Origin: Elusimicrobiaceae bacterium
Lineage (GTDB): Bacteria; Elusimicrobiota; Elusimicrobia; Elusimicrobiales; Elusimicrobiaceae
Reading direction: 5' to 3'
NCBI GenBank assembly: GCA_017546175.1
Contig: JAFYXM010000002.1
Location: forward strand, 25,580 to 89,579
Length of the DNA: 64,000 nt
Shown here: positions 9,600-16,648 of the stretch, in pieces
How positions within the stretch are numbered: the first letter of the stretch is position 1
Layout: every line of letters starts with the position of its first letter
Position numbers and translations under genes: made by a program
The notes under the pieces: model-generated
Told to the model about the DNA's origin: nothing
Databases searched by the model: none
The model's input: only the letters and a program-made list of their open reading frames with translations

Positions 9600-9660
9600 A
9601 GGGTTATTTTAGCATATTTATCATATTGAACGGCTTTTTCAGGAGTTTCGTTTGTTGTGG

Positions 9661-9785
9661 GCAAACCATTTTCCATATTTAAGTTTCTTGACTCCGCCTT
9701 GCCTGCGCCGTAGCTAGCACTACTTGCCTTGGCAACTAGCGGAGCCAATAAATCATAAATCTGAAAAATCATGCTATGAACATTT
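9661..9785. repeat. Pilin-upstream structured element, copy A
   Basis: 125-bp element found again at 22997-23120. Five blocks are shared in the same order and nearly the same spacing: GCAAACCATTTTCC, TATTT, CCTTGCCTGCGCCGTA, TGCCTTGGCAACTAGC, and a 24-base block starting AAATCTGAAAAATC. The sequences between the blocks differ, but each copy keeps internal complementarity: here TTGACTCCGC with GCGGAGCCAA, GTAG with CTAC, and TTGCC with GGCAA. It lies 29 bp upstream of the pilin promoter, so it is not in the pilin mRNA unless another promoter is used. A cruciform DNA site or a separate small RNA are both possible. Confidence 0.75.
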
Positions 9786-9813
9786 GTTTTTTCGTCGGAG
9801 AGAGAATAAAAGT

Positions 9814-9845
9814 TTGACAAATCGTTTTTTTTTTTTTGCTACTAT
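9814..9845 (+). promoter_or_regulatory. Pilin promoter with T13 spacer tract (copy 1)
   Basis: -35 TTGACA (9814-9819) and extended -10 TGC-TACTAT (hexamer 9840-9845), with a 20-bp spacer containing 13 consecutive T. The conserved downstream sequence TTTTTTCAG follows. The same core recurs before the pilin at 23301 with one T fewer. Confidence 0.75.
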
Positions 9846-9886
9846 TTTTTCAGATGTAAAAACTAAATTTAAAAAGGAGAATAAAA

Positions 9887-10357
9887 ATGAAAAGAGGTTT
9901 TACTTTAATAGAACTTTTAGTAGTCGTGTTGATCATTGGTATATTGTCTTCGGTGGCACTGCCGCAATACCAAAAATCAGTGGACCGCGCCAAAGGAGTG
10001 GAAGCTTTGACGGCGGCCAAAGCTGTTGCTGATGCGGAGAATGTTTATTTTATGGCGAATGGAGTGTACGCACCAAGTATGGGCTATTCTTCGGCGCTTG
10101 ATATAGAGGTTCCCGTGCTTAAAAATTGGGATATAAGCTCATCGGTCTCTCTTTGTTCTTGTGGTACTGTTGACGGCTGTCATACATCAGGGTGTTCTTT
10201 TTCTCTTGGTGCAGAAAGAAAGGATGTGGGGACTTCTGGTGTTGAGTATGGAACAAAGCTAGGCTATTTCTTAGAAAACGGACAAACCGTCTGCCGTTGT
10301 TGTATCGGTGAAAAATGCCAAAACTATTTTGGCGTGAAGAGTGGAGAGGAGTTTTAA
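9887..10357 (+). CDS. Type IV pilin-like protein (pilin 1)
   Basis: 156 residues with a class-III signal: MKRG then [25 protein letters not shown], prepilin peptidase cleavage expected between Gly4 and Phe5, Glu5 of the mature protein present. The globular part is Cys-rich (paired Cys around residues 93-105 and 138-146), as in secreted disulfide-stabilised pilins. The ribosome site AAAAAGGAG precedes the ATG. The gene converges on ruvC with only 1 bp between stop codons and no terminator between them, and separates ruvC from ruvA. It could be a major or minor pilin or a pseudopilin; assembly genes are not in this window. Confidence 0.88.
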   Translation: MKRGFTLIELLVVVLIIGILSSVALPQYQKSVDRAKGVEALTAAKAVADAENVYFMANGVYAPSMGYSSALDIEVPVLKNWDISSSVSLCSCGTVDGCHTSGCSFSLGAERKDVGTSGVEYGTKLGYFLENGQTVCRCCIGEKCQNYFGVKSGEEF

Positions 10358-10358
10358 T

Positions 10359-10931
10359 CTATTTCCCGAACTTTTTTAACTGGGCGGCTTTGGCCGCCTT
10401 TATTTTTGCCAAAAAAGCGGCTTGCACATTTATTTGCTGATTTAAAGGGGCCGTTTTTTGATGACAAATGGCAATGGCCACCGCGTCGGCTACGTCATCG
10501 GGGGAGGGGGCTTTGTCTAAGTTTAAGGTCAGCTGTACCATGCGTTGCACTTGTTTTTTATCAGCCGCGCCCGATCCGCACAACTGCATTTTGACCCGTT
10601 TGGGGGGATAAAAAGAAATGTTTTTTCCTGCCTGTTCACAAGCCAATATAATTACCCCGCGCGTCATAACGGTATTAGCCATGGTAATAGCTCGCTTTAA
10701 AAAGAAGTTTTGCTCCATAGCCACTTGATCGGGTTTGTATTGGGCCAAGATTTTTTGCAATTCGCCATAGATATAATTTAAACGCACGGGTAAATCTTGC
10801 CCTGGCTCTGTATGAATCAGTCCGCACGCTACCAAACTCAGCTTGTTGCGCGGGTCGCGGCTGAGTACGGCCCAACCGGTGCGGTCCAAACCGGGGTCTA
10901 TACCCAAAACGATAGAAGTTTTCTGATTCAT
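10359..10931 (-). CDS. ruvC: Holliday junction endonuclease RuvC
   Basis: Resolves Holliday junctions bound by RuvAB. 190 residues. The RNase H-like acidic residues are in GIDPGLDRTGWAV (Asp11 region), in VAMEQNFF (Glu71 region) and in APSPDDVADAVAIAICH near residue 140-157. It follows yebC on the same strand after a possible terminator, giving the familiar order yebC-ruvC-(pilin insert)-ruvA-ruvB. Confidence 0.96.
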   Translation of the reverse strand: MNQKTSIVLGIDPGLDRTGWAVLSRDPRNKLSLVACGLIHTEPGQDLPVRLNYIYGELQKILAQYKPDQVAMEQNFFLKRAITMANTVMTRGVIILACEQAGKNISFYPPKRVKMQLCGSGAADKKQVQRMVQLTLNLDKAPSPDDVADAVAIAICHQKTAPLNQQINVQAAFLAKIKAAKAAQLKKFGK

Positions 10932-10954
10932 AAAATTGCGCTCTTATCGGCTCT

Positions 10955-10990
10955 TAAACAAACCGCCCGTTTCCTTGCGGTCGCGGGCGG
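10955..10990 (-). terminator. Probable terminator after yebC
   Basis: On the minus strand CCGCCCG and CGGGCGG pair around a 14-base loop, followed by TTTGTTT. The stem is short and the T run broken, so it may be leaky. Confidence 0.55.
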
Positions 10991-11011
10991 TGCTAAGTTG
11001 TTTAGTAAAAC

Positions 11012-11767
11012 TTATTTGTCCAATTTAGCCATAATATCGTCGGGGATATTATAGTTGGAATAGACGTTTTTGGTATCATCGTGATCGTCGAGTTCGTCCA
11101 TCATCTTCATCAAAGATTCGGCCGTATGCTCGTCACTGATGTTCACTTCGGTATCGGGGAGCTTGGTCAGCTCAGCAGATTCCGGCGTGATGCCTTTGGC
11201 TTCAATGGCTTTTTTCACTTCGTCAAAAGAGGCATCGGGAGCGGTGAGCACTTCGTACACGTCACCTTCGGTGCGCACGTCTTCGGCGCCGGCTTCCAAG
11301 GCCAAGTCCATCAGTTCTTCTTCGCCGATGGCTTCTTTGTTAATGACGATTACGCCTTTGCTTTTGAACATATAAGACACACAACCGGACGTTCCGATAG
11401 AACCGCCGCGGCTGGTGAAAATTTTGCGAATTTCGGCGAAGGTGCGGTTTTTATTATCGGTGGTACATTCCACGATAACGGCCGTAGAGCCCGGACCATA
11501 ACCTTCGTAGGTGATTTCTTCGTAAGATACACCCGGCAACTGACCGGTACCTTTCATGATAGCACGTTTGACGTTGTCAGACGGCATATTGGCCGCGCGA
11601 GCATCGTCCATCGCTTTTCTCAAGCGGGGGTTTTGGTCGGGGTTGCCGCCGCTCATTTTGGCGGCGATGGTGATTTCTCTTAAAATTTTGGTAAATACTT
11701 TGCCTTTTTTGGCATCAACGAGGGCCTTTTTGTGTTTAATACCGGCCCAGTGCGAATGTCCACCCAT
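11012..11767 (-). CDS. yebC: YebC/PmpR-family protein (TACO1-like translation factor)
   Basis: 251 residues, full length, with the family N-terminus MGGHSHWAGIKHKKALVDAK and the signature YEGYGPGSTAVIVECTTDNKNR near residues 90-110. Described both as a DNA-binding regulator and, more recently, as a factor helping ribosomes at difficult proline stretches. AAGGAG precedes the ATG. It heads the cluster with ruvC, the usual neighbour. Confidence 0.96.
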   Translation of the reverse strand: MGGHSHWAGIKHKKALVDAKKGKVFTKILREITIAAKMSGGNPDQNPRLRKAMDDARAANMPSDNVKRAIMKGTGQLPGVSYEEITYEGYGPGSTAVIVECTTDNKNRTFAEIRKIFTSRGGSIGTSGCVSYMFKSKGVIVINKEAIGEEELMDLALEAGAEDVRTEGDVYEVLTAPDASFDEVKKAIEAKGITPESAELTKLPDTEVNISDEHTAESLMKMMDELDDHDDTKNVYSNYNIPDDIMAKLDK

Positions 11768-11845
11768 GGGTACGCTCCTTACTGCAAGATTAGATACTTT
11801 ATTCTAGCAAATTTTCCGCTTTCAGAATAGGGGCGGGGAAAATGT

Positions 11846-11851
11846 TACAAT
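11846..11851 (+). promoter_or_regulatory. -10 box of a leaderless alkD-like transcript
   Basis: Extended -10 TGT-TACAAT ends 6 nt before the ATG at 11858, with no ribosome-binding site, so transcription should begin at or next to the start codon. Confidence 0.6.
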
Positions 11852-11857
11852 CTTTTT

Positions 11858-12568
11858 ATGAAAATAGCCGACGTTATTTTGCAGAAACTTCATGATTTGT
11901 CCGACCCGAAAACGGCCGCCGTACAGCTGCGTTTTTTTAAAACGGGTAAAGGGCAGTACGGTGAGGGGGACCGATTTTTAGGTGTTACTTTGCCACAGAC
12001 AAGGCGCGTGGTGAAAGAGTTTTTTGCCTGCGCAGATTGGAAAGATTTGGAGAATTTATTTGCCTCTAAGTGGCACGAGGCGCGTGCGTGCGCGGTATTG
12101 ATATCGGTGGAGAAGTTTGAAAAAGCGCAGACAGAACGGGAGCGCAAAGAGATTTTTGATTTTTATGTGGCGCATTTACCGCGGGCGAATAATTGGGATC
12201 TGATAGATATTTCCGCTTACAAAATAATAGGGGCATTTTTGGCGGATAAAAAGGATAGAAGTATTTTGTTTGTGTTGGCCCAAAGTGAAAACTTGTGGGA
12301 GCAGCGGGCCTCTATCGTCAGTACGATGTTTTTGGTCAAGCGCGGGGAATTCGGGCCGACGCTAAAACTGGCGGAGCAATTTTTCGCGCACGAGCATGAT
12401 TTGATGCACAAGGCCACAGGGTGGCTTTTGCGCGAAGTGGGTAAAAAAGACGAGCGTATTTTACGTAAGTTTTTGGGTAAGCATGCCGCGCGTATGCCAC
12501 GCACAATGCTACGCTACAGCATTGAAAAACTGACTCCCGAGCAGAAAAAATTTTATATGGGGAAATAA
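11858..12568 (+). CDS. AlkD-like DNA alkylation repair protein
   Basis: 236 residues of HEAT-like helical repeats, as in the AlkD/AlkC DNA glycosylases that remove cationic N3- and N7-alkylpurines. The family's active-site region is visible as RANNWDLIDISAYKIIG near residues 109-125 (Trp and Asp of the NWD motif), and the C-terminal LLREVGKKD block near residue 190-200 is typical. Monocistronic and probably leaderless. It ends 5 bp before tRNA-Arg, which is transcribed towards it. Confidence 0.85.
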   Translation: MKIADVILQKLHDLSDPKTAAVQLRFFKTGKGQYGEGDRFLGVTLPQTRRVVKEFFACADWKDLENLFASKWHEARACAVLISVEKFEKAQTERERKEIFDFYVAHLPRANNWDLIDISAYKIIGAFLADKKDRSILFVLAQSENLWEQRASIVSTMFLVKRGEFGPTLKLAEQFFAHEHDLMHKATGWLLREVGKKDERILRKFLGKHAARMPRTMLRYSIEKLTPEQKKFYMGK

Positions 12569-12573
12569 AAAAA

Positions 12574-12646
12574 TGCCCCGTGCGGGATTCGAACCCGAAC
12601 CACCGGTTCCGAAGACCGGTACTCTATCCAGTTGAGCTAACGGGGC
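12574..12646 (-). tRNA. tRNA-Arg (anticodon TCG)
   Basis: Complete cloverleaf on the minus strand: acceptor GCCCCGT/ACGGGGC, anticodon stem CCGGT/ACCGG around the loop CTTCGGA, T arm with GGTTCGAATCC, discriminator A. The anticodon TCG reads CGA codons. CCA is not encoded, in agreement with the cca gene nearby. Confidence 0.93.
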
Positions 12647-12739
12647 GATAAAAGCAAAAAAATCACAAAAGAGCAAAAACAACCGCATTTATTTTAGCAT
12701 TTTTTGCGCGCCCGTCACCGAGGCATTTTTAATTAGCAA

Positions 12740-12772
12740 GGACCTAGGAAAAAATAGGTCCAAATTTTTTTG
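12740..12772. repeat. A/T-flanked hairpin GGACCTA...TAGGTCC
   Basis: A 7-bp perfect stem GGACCTA/TAGGTCC with an A-rich 8-base loop, followed by AAATTTTTTT. It sits between divergently oriented tRNA-Arg and the CpXC gene, so it is not an obvious end-of-gene terminator for the plus strand. Related arms occur at 54530-54561. Confidence 0.5.
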
Positions 12773-12804
12773 AAAAAAATATTTTCTTACATTTCCATTT
12801 TTTG

Positions 12805-12810
12805 TATAAA
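12805..12810 (+). promoter_or_regulatory. -10 box of a leaderless CpXC-cca transcript
   Basis: TATAAA ends 6 nt before the ATG at 12817 and no ribosome-binding site is present. Confidence 0.5.
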
Positions 12811-12816
12811 TTATGT

Positions 12817-13455
12817 ATGAGGTCGATTAAGTTAAACCAAACCCTGACTTGCCCCAACTGCGCTGAGCCTTTTGACGCGGAGCAGTGGACGTTCGTCAAC
12901 GTTACCCCAAACCCCGAACTCAAAGACGCCGCCTTGGGAGGAGAACTTAACTTGTTCTGCTGCCCCCATTGCAGCACTTTCTTCCACGGCGAAAATGATT
13001 TTGTTTATTTAGACGAACAGGCAAGCTTGTTGATTTTCGTTTTCTCGGACAAAAATCAGCAAGATAAAAAGGAACTGCTTGCCAAAATGCAGCATGACTA
13101 TGAACAGCTGCGTGACACCGTTTTTAAGCAGTTAAATCTGGACTTTGGACCAATGTGCGTGTTTGGTCTGGAGGAGCTTAAGGAGGTGGTAGAGAAAGAA
13201 CAACAACGTACCGATGAGTCAGAAGCCATTGCAGCTGCCGCTGCCGCGCTGGGACTGAAAGTCGCGCGGCTTAAGCCCGAATGGGCGCGGGAACGGGGGT
13301 TCCCTTTGTACACGGCGGCTGGGACAGATGAAACGGCGGCTAGTTATGCCGGTTCTGCCCGCAAGGTGCTTAAGTCGGGACTGAAGAGCCCGTTGCTTAA
13401 ACACTTTGCAGAAAAAATGGAAGGGGATGGCGCGAAAGCGCCCGAAGTATTATGA
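12817..13455 (+). CDS. CpXC-type zinc-ribbon protein
   Basis: 212 residues. The N-terminus has two CPxC knuckles (TCPNCAEPFD and CCPHCSTFF) about 40 residues apart, the pattern of the CpXC domain, whose function is unknown. The rest is helical with an Ala-rich stretch (EAIAAAAAALGLK) and no membrane segment. The ATG at 12817 is chosen because a -10 box ends 6 nt upstream, leaving no room for a longer mRNA; a TTG at 12802 would extend it by five residues. It overlaps cca by 4 bp, so the two are coupled. Confidence 0.75.
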   Translation: MRSIKLNQTLTCPNCAEPFDAEQWTFVNVTPNPELKDAALGGELNLFCCPHCSTFFHGENDFVYLDEQASLLIFVFSDKNQQDKKELLAKMQHDYEQLRDTVFKQLNLDFGPMCVFGLEELKEVVEKEQQRTDESEAIAAAAAALGLKVARLKPEWARERGFPLYTAAGTDETAASYAGSARKVLKSGLKSPLLKHFAEKMEGDGAKAPEVL

Positions 13456-14549
13456 TACCGAGAAAACATAAGGAATTGTTGCAAACCATCGGCCAATATG
13501 CCGATAAATTAGGACTGAAGGCTTGGGTAGTGGGAGGAGCTGTCCGAGACTTCTATTTAAAGAAGGACACGAAAGACATTGACCTCACGTTTGAAGGATC
13601 GCCGGAATCCGTTGCCGGATTTTGTGTGAGAATGTGGGGCGGGGAAAAGCATAAATTTTCCCAGTTCAATACCTACCGTGTAACTTTGGCAAACGGCTTG
13701 AAGCTGGACTTAGTACAAGCCCGTAAAGAACATTACGCCCGCCCGGGTGCTTTGCCACAGGTTACATTTTCCAACATTAAGGACGACTTATTCAGAAGGG
13801 ATTTTACGGCCAATGCGTGGGCGCTGAGTATTTTGCCTAAAAATTTTGGCGCGTCTTATGATCCGTTCGGAGCGAAAAAGGCCATTGATAGCGGCGTCGT
13901 GAAAATTTTGCACGACAAGAGCTTTTCCGATGACCCGACACGTTTGTACCGTGCCGCTCGTTTTGCGGGCCGCTTTGGATGGACGATTGACCGGAAAACC
14001 TCCCAACTGATGAGCGATGCCTCCAGAGAGGAATATCCGTTTATTCTCTCTCGTGAACGTGTGAGACAAGAGTTCATCAAAATCTTGGAAGAAAAAAAAC
14101 TGCCGGAAGTGTTTGCCATCTTGGAGCAATATGAATTGATGCCTTTTATTTATCCGGGCCTGAAATGGAACGATGCTATTTTAAAAGGCAAAAGCATAGA
14201 GGCCAAGCTGGGCATTTGTGCGTGCTTATTGGGAGCCAGCGGGCCGGAATTTTTGATCAGCTTGCACCTGCCCAAAGAGCTGACGCACGAACTGATCGGC
14301 GCGTGGAGCGTGGTGGACAGCCAAAAGTCTCCCATGGCGGCGCTGTCGCCTTTGCAAGAAAGCATTATCCGTGCCGTTTGCCCCGGCCTTAAACGTACGG
14401 CCTTACAACCGTGCTTTGTAAAAGGGCGCGAACTGCGCGATATGGGCCTGAGCGGACGGAAAATTTCGTCTGCGATGGAACGCTTTTGCAAATTGCAATG
14501 GGCCGGCCGCATCGTCAATCACGATCAAGCTTTAAGTTTCTTGAAGTAG
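13452..14549 (+). CDS. cca: CCA tRNA nucleotidyltransferase (class II)
   Basis: Adds or repairs the 3' CCA of tRNAs. 365 residues. Class II head-domain motifs: WVVGGAVRDFYL (about residues 25-36), the metal-binding DID in TKDIDLTFEG, RRDFTANAWAL, and DDPTRLYRAARFAGRFGW. The C-terminal body is shorter than in the E. coli HD-domain enzyme and no HD motif is seen. The gene is needed here because tRNA-Arg, tRNA-Leu and tmRNA in this window lack an encoded CCA. A poly(A) polymerase is the alternative within this fold. Confidence 0.9.
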   Translation: MIPRKHKELLQTIGQYADKLGLKAWVVGGAVRDFYLKKDTKDIDLTFEGSPESVAGFCVRMWGGEKHKFSQFNTYRVTLANGLKLDLVQARKEHYARPGALPQVTFSNIKDDLFRRDFTANAWALSILPKNFGASYDPFGAKKAIDSGVVKILHDKSFSDDPTRLYRAARFAGRFGWTIDRKTSQLMSDASREEYPFILSRERVRQEFIKILEEKKLPEVFAILEQYELMPFIYPGLKWNDAILKGKSIEAKLGICACLLGASGPEFLISLHLPKELTHELIGAWSVVDSQKSPMAALSPLQESIIRAVCPGLKRTALQPCFVKGRELRDMGLSGRKISSAMERFCKLQWAGRIVNHDQALSFLK

Positions 14550-14562
14550 ATTGAACTTGTAT

Positions 14563-14595
14563 AAAAAACCCGCACTGATAAAGTGCGGGTTTTTT
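14563..14595. terminator. Bidirectional terminator between cca and DJ-1-like gene
   Basis: A 14-bp perfect stem AAAAAACCCGCACT/AGTGCGGGTTTTTT with a 5-base loop, between convergent genes. Confidence 0.9.
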
Positions 14596-14613
14596 GTATG
14601 AAAATCAACAAAA

Positions 14614-15159
14614 CTAGTTGTTTTCTTGATAATAAATATCCTCTTTGGTTGCTTTGACCGTTTCTTCACCGCAGAGCGCGCGCAAAATGGCAAAGGAAAA
14701 ATCAAATGTGGCAGCCGCGCTTTTGGCGGTGATGATTTGGCCGTCTGTGACGGCGTAATCTTCATGGAAAGTACCGCCGAAATCTTCATTCATGGCCGTA
14801 TAGCAAGTGTAATTTTTCCCTTGCAAAAGACCCGCACGGCCCAAAATGGTGGGGCTGGCGCAAATGGCGGCAATAAGTCTGTCCGAAGAAGAAAATTCTT
14901 TCAGCAAGTCCTGCACCCCTTGGCTGGCTTCTAACTCTTGCCATTGAGGACCACCGGGGAGAATGAGGGCGGCATAATTATCATCTTTAAAATCATCAAA
15001 CGGTTTAAGCTCCGTACACATCAGGCCAAAGCGCCCCGTAGCTTCCGCTCCGCGCAGACTATATATATCTACTTCCAGTCCGCCCCTGCGCAAAAGAGCA
15101 AAAGTGCCCACCGCTTCCATCTCTTCAAATCCGTTCGTTACAATCATACATACTTTCAT
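14614..15159 (-). CDS. DJ-1/PfpI-family protein
   Basis: 181 residues. N-terminus CMIVTNGFEEMEAVGTFALLRRGG is that of the DJ-1/ThiJ family, with the conserved Glu in GFEEME. The nucleophile-elbow Cys is in LIAAICASPTILGRAGLL near residue 100. Family members act as glyoxalase/deglycase, chaperone or redox sensors; the sequence does not decide among these. It starts 1 bp after the flippase stop, with the ribosome site AAGGGG inside the end of that gene, so they share an mRNA. Confidence 0.88.
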   Translation of the reverse strand: MKVCMIVTNGFEEMEAVGTFALLRRGGLEVDIYSLRGAEATGRFGLMCTELKPFDDFKDDNYAALILPGGPQWQELEASQGVQDLLKEFSSSDRLIAAICASPTILGRAGLLQGKNYTCYTAMNEDFGGTFHEDYAVTDGQIITAKSAAATFDFSFAILRALCGEETVKATKEDIYYQENN

Positions 15160-15160
15160 A

Positions 15161-16606
15161 TCAGTTCCCCTTAGTTGTCTTTCTTCCGCGTATAATCAGC
15201 CACATTAGCAGCGGATATGCACACAGCAAACCTACTTTAAATTCTAAGAGTTGCAGAGAATTTAAAACGGTGCCGGCATTGTGTACGGCATAGGCGATAG
15301 CGGCGGCTAAAAGGCCTATAATCACCAGTTTCTTGTACTCATAAGGCAAAGGATATACCTTTTGCGTAAAACTAAATAAAGATATCGCCATAACCAAATA
15401 ACTCAGTGCCACGGCCCAACCGGCCCCCACGATGCCCACATGCGGTACCAACAGTAAGTTGACGGTAATGCTGGTAGCTGCGCCCAAAAGGGTAATCCAC
15501 ATCAGCACTCGTGTTCGTTTGGTAATTACGGGGCCTACCATAAAATTGATATAAAGACCGTAGAAGAAATACCCCAGCAGTACCGGTGCAATAACGTTAA
15601 GTCCTCCCCAATACTGCGGTGCGATTAAATGGAAATTGCCAAAGATGTTGCTTTGGATAATGGTGGGCATTAAGAACACAAGCCCCAATAATACCCATGA
15701 GGCAAAAGCGGTAAAGAAAGTGAGTACTTTTGCAAAGAGGTCTTTAGCTTCTTTGTCTTTGGCATGGCTTAAGAAAAAGGGGCGCCATGCTTGGTCAAAC
15801 ATAGATACAATCAGCATCATAAATACACCGATTTTGAAGTTGGCCTGATAAATGCCTACGTCGGAAAGGCCTACCAGTTTTACCAAAATAGGTTTGTCTA
15901 TTACGCTGACCAAAAGGCTCGCCAGCCCTGCCGGCACAAAGGGCCATGCAAATAAAAGCATTTGCTTTTGCAGGGAGAAATTAAAAGATACGGGGCCCGA
16001 TTTCAGCTCATCCCACACCACAGGGGAAAGCAAAAGTAAAGAGGCTAAAGAGGCAAAAATATTGGCCCAAAAAATAGATTCCACTCCCATTTTATAAACG
16101 GCAATAAACAAGACATTACAAAGCACATTCACGATGATAGAGGCCGTGCGTACCCCTGCAAAATACCACGCGCGTCGCTGAAGGCGAAGCTTGGTAAAAG
16201 GAATCATGTTTAACATATCCAAAAATAAAATAAACACGGCCAAACGGATCAAATTAACGTGCGCGGCTCCAATGCCGACCACAACGGCCAAAGGTTTGGA
16301 AAAAAGAAACATCATTCCGCCTAACACCGCTCCGTAAAGGAGCAATCCGTAAAAACAGTGTTGAAAGACTTCTTTTTTATTTTCGGCTTCGCTGGCAAAA
16401 CGCAGATAACTTTGGTCCATGCCGAATAAAAACACCACATTCAGCAACGCAATAATGGCAAAAACCGTGGCGGCCACGCCGTATTCTGCGGTAGCTAAGT
16501 AGTAAGTATAAAAAGGAACTAAACAAAAGTTCAGCAGCCTTGCCACAACGGTGGAGGTGCCATATACTAAGGTTTCTTTTCCTAAACGAAGTATTGCTTT
16601 AGACAT
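15161..16606 (-). CDS. Polysaccharide flippase (Wzx-like, MOP superfamily)
   Basis: 481 residues with about 12-14 membrane segments and the start typical of O-antigen/lipid-linked oligosaccharide flippases (KETLVYGTSTVVARLLNFCLVPFYTYYL, first 28 residues shown in part). It would move an undecaprenyl-linked glycan to the periplasmic face. No glycosyltransferase cluster surrounds it. The ATG at 16606 is preferred to a TTG at 16612 that lies inside the preceding terminator. Confidence 0.88.
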   Translation of the reverse strand: MSKAILRLGKETLVYGTSTVVARLLNFCLVPFYTYYLATAEYGVAATVFAIIALLNVVFLFGMDQSYLRFASEAENKKEVFQHCFYGLLLYGAVLGGMMFLFSKPLAVVVGIGAAHVNLIRLAVFILFLDMLNMIPFTKLRLQRRAWYFAGVRTASIIVNVLCNVLFIAVYKMGVESIFWANIFASLASLLLLSPVVWDELKSGPVSFNFSLQKQMLLFAWPFVPAGLASLLVSVIDKPILVKLVGLSDVGIYQANFKIGVFMMLIVSMFDQAWRPFFLSHAKDKEAKDLFAKVLTFFTAFASWVLLGLVFLMPTIIQSNIFGNFHLIAPQYWGGLNVIAPVLLGYFFYGLYINFMVGPVITKRTRVLMWITLLGAATSITVNLLLVPHVGIVGAGWAVALSYLVMAISLFSFTQKVYPLPYEYKKLVIIGLLAAAIAYAVHNAGTVLNSLQLLEFKVGLLCAYPLLMWLIIRGRKTTKGN

Positions 16607-16610
16607 ACGC

Positions 16611-16639
16611 AAAATACCCCGCCGCTTAATACGGCGGGG
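16611..16639 (-). terminator. Terminator of rnhB-yraN-pnp operon
   Basis: On the minus strand CCCCGCCG/CGGCGGGG with a 7-base loop, then TATTTT. It abuts the flippase start, so the flippase promoter must overlap it or the flippase depends on read-through. Confidence 0.8.
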
Positions 16640-16648
16640 TTATTCAGA

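Noticed and set aside
9661..9700. Possible c-di-GMP (GEMM) riboswitch because of GGGCAAACC at the start of the element
   Set aside because: The rest of the GEMM core (GACGCAAAGC and the tetraloop-receptor) is absent, and the element lies upstream of the promoter.
9661..9785. Integron attC site
   Set aside because: The size and folding would fit, but no AAC...GTT core sites at the ends could be made out and no integrase is near. It stays an open option only.
9596..9820. Minus-strand open frame of 74 codons overlapping the ruvA start
   Set aside because: It runs straight through the structured pilin-upstream element, has no ribosome site, and its composition follows the element's repeats rather than a protein.
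11081..11683. Plus-strand open frame of 200 codons opposite yebC
   Set aside because: Shadow of yebC; Phe/Gly/His-rich with no recognisable domain.
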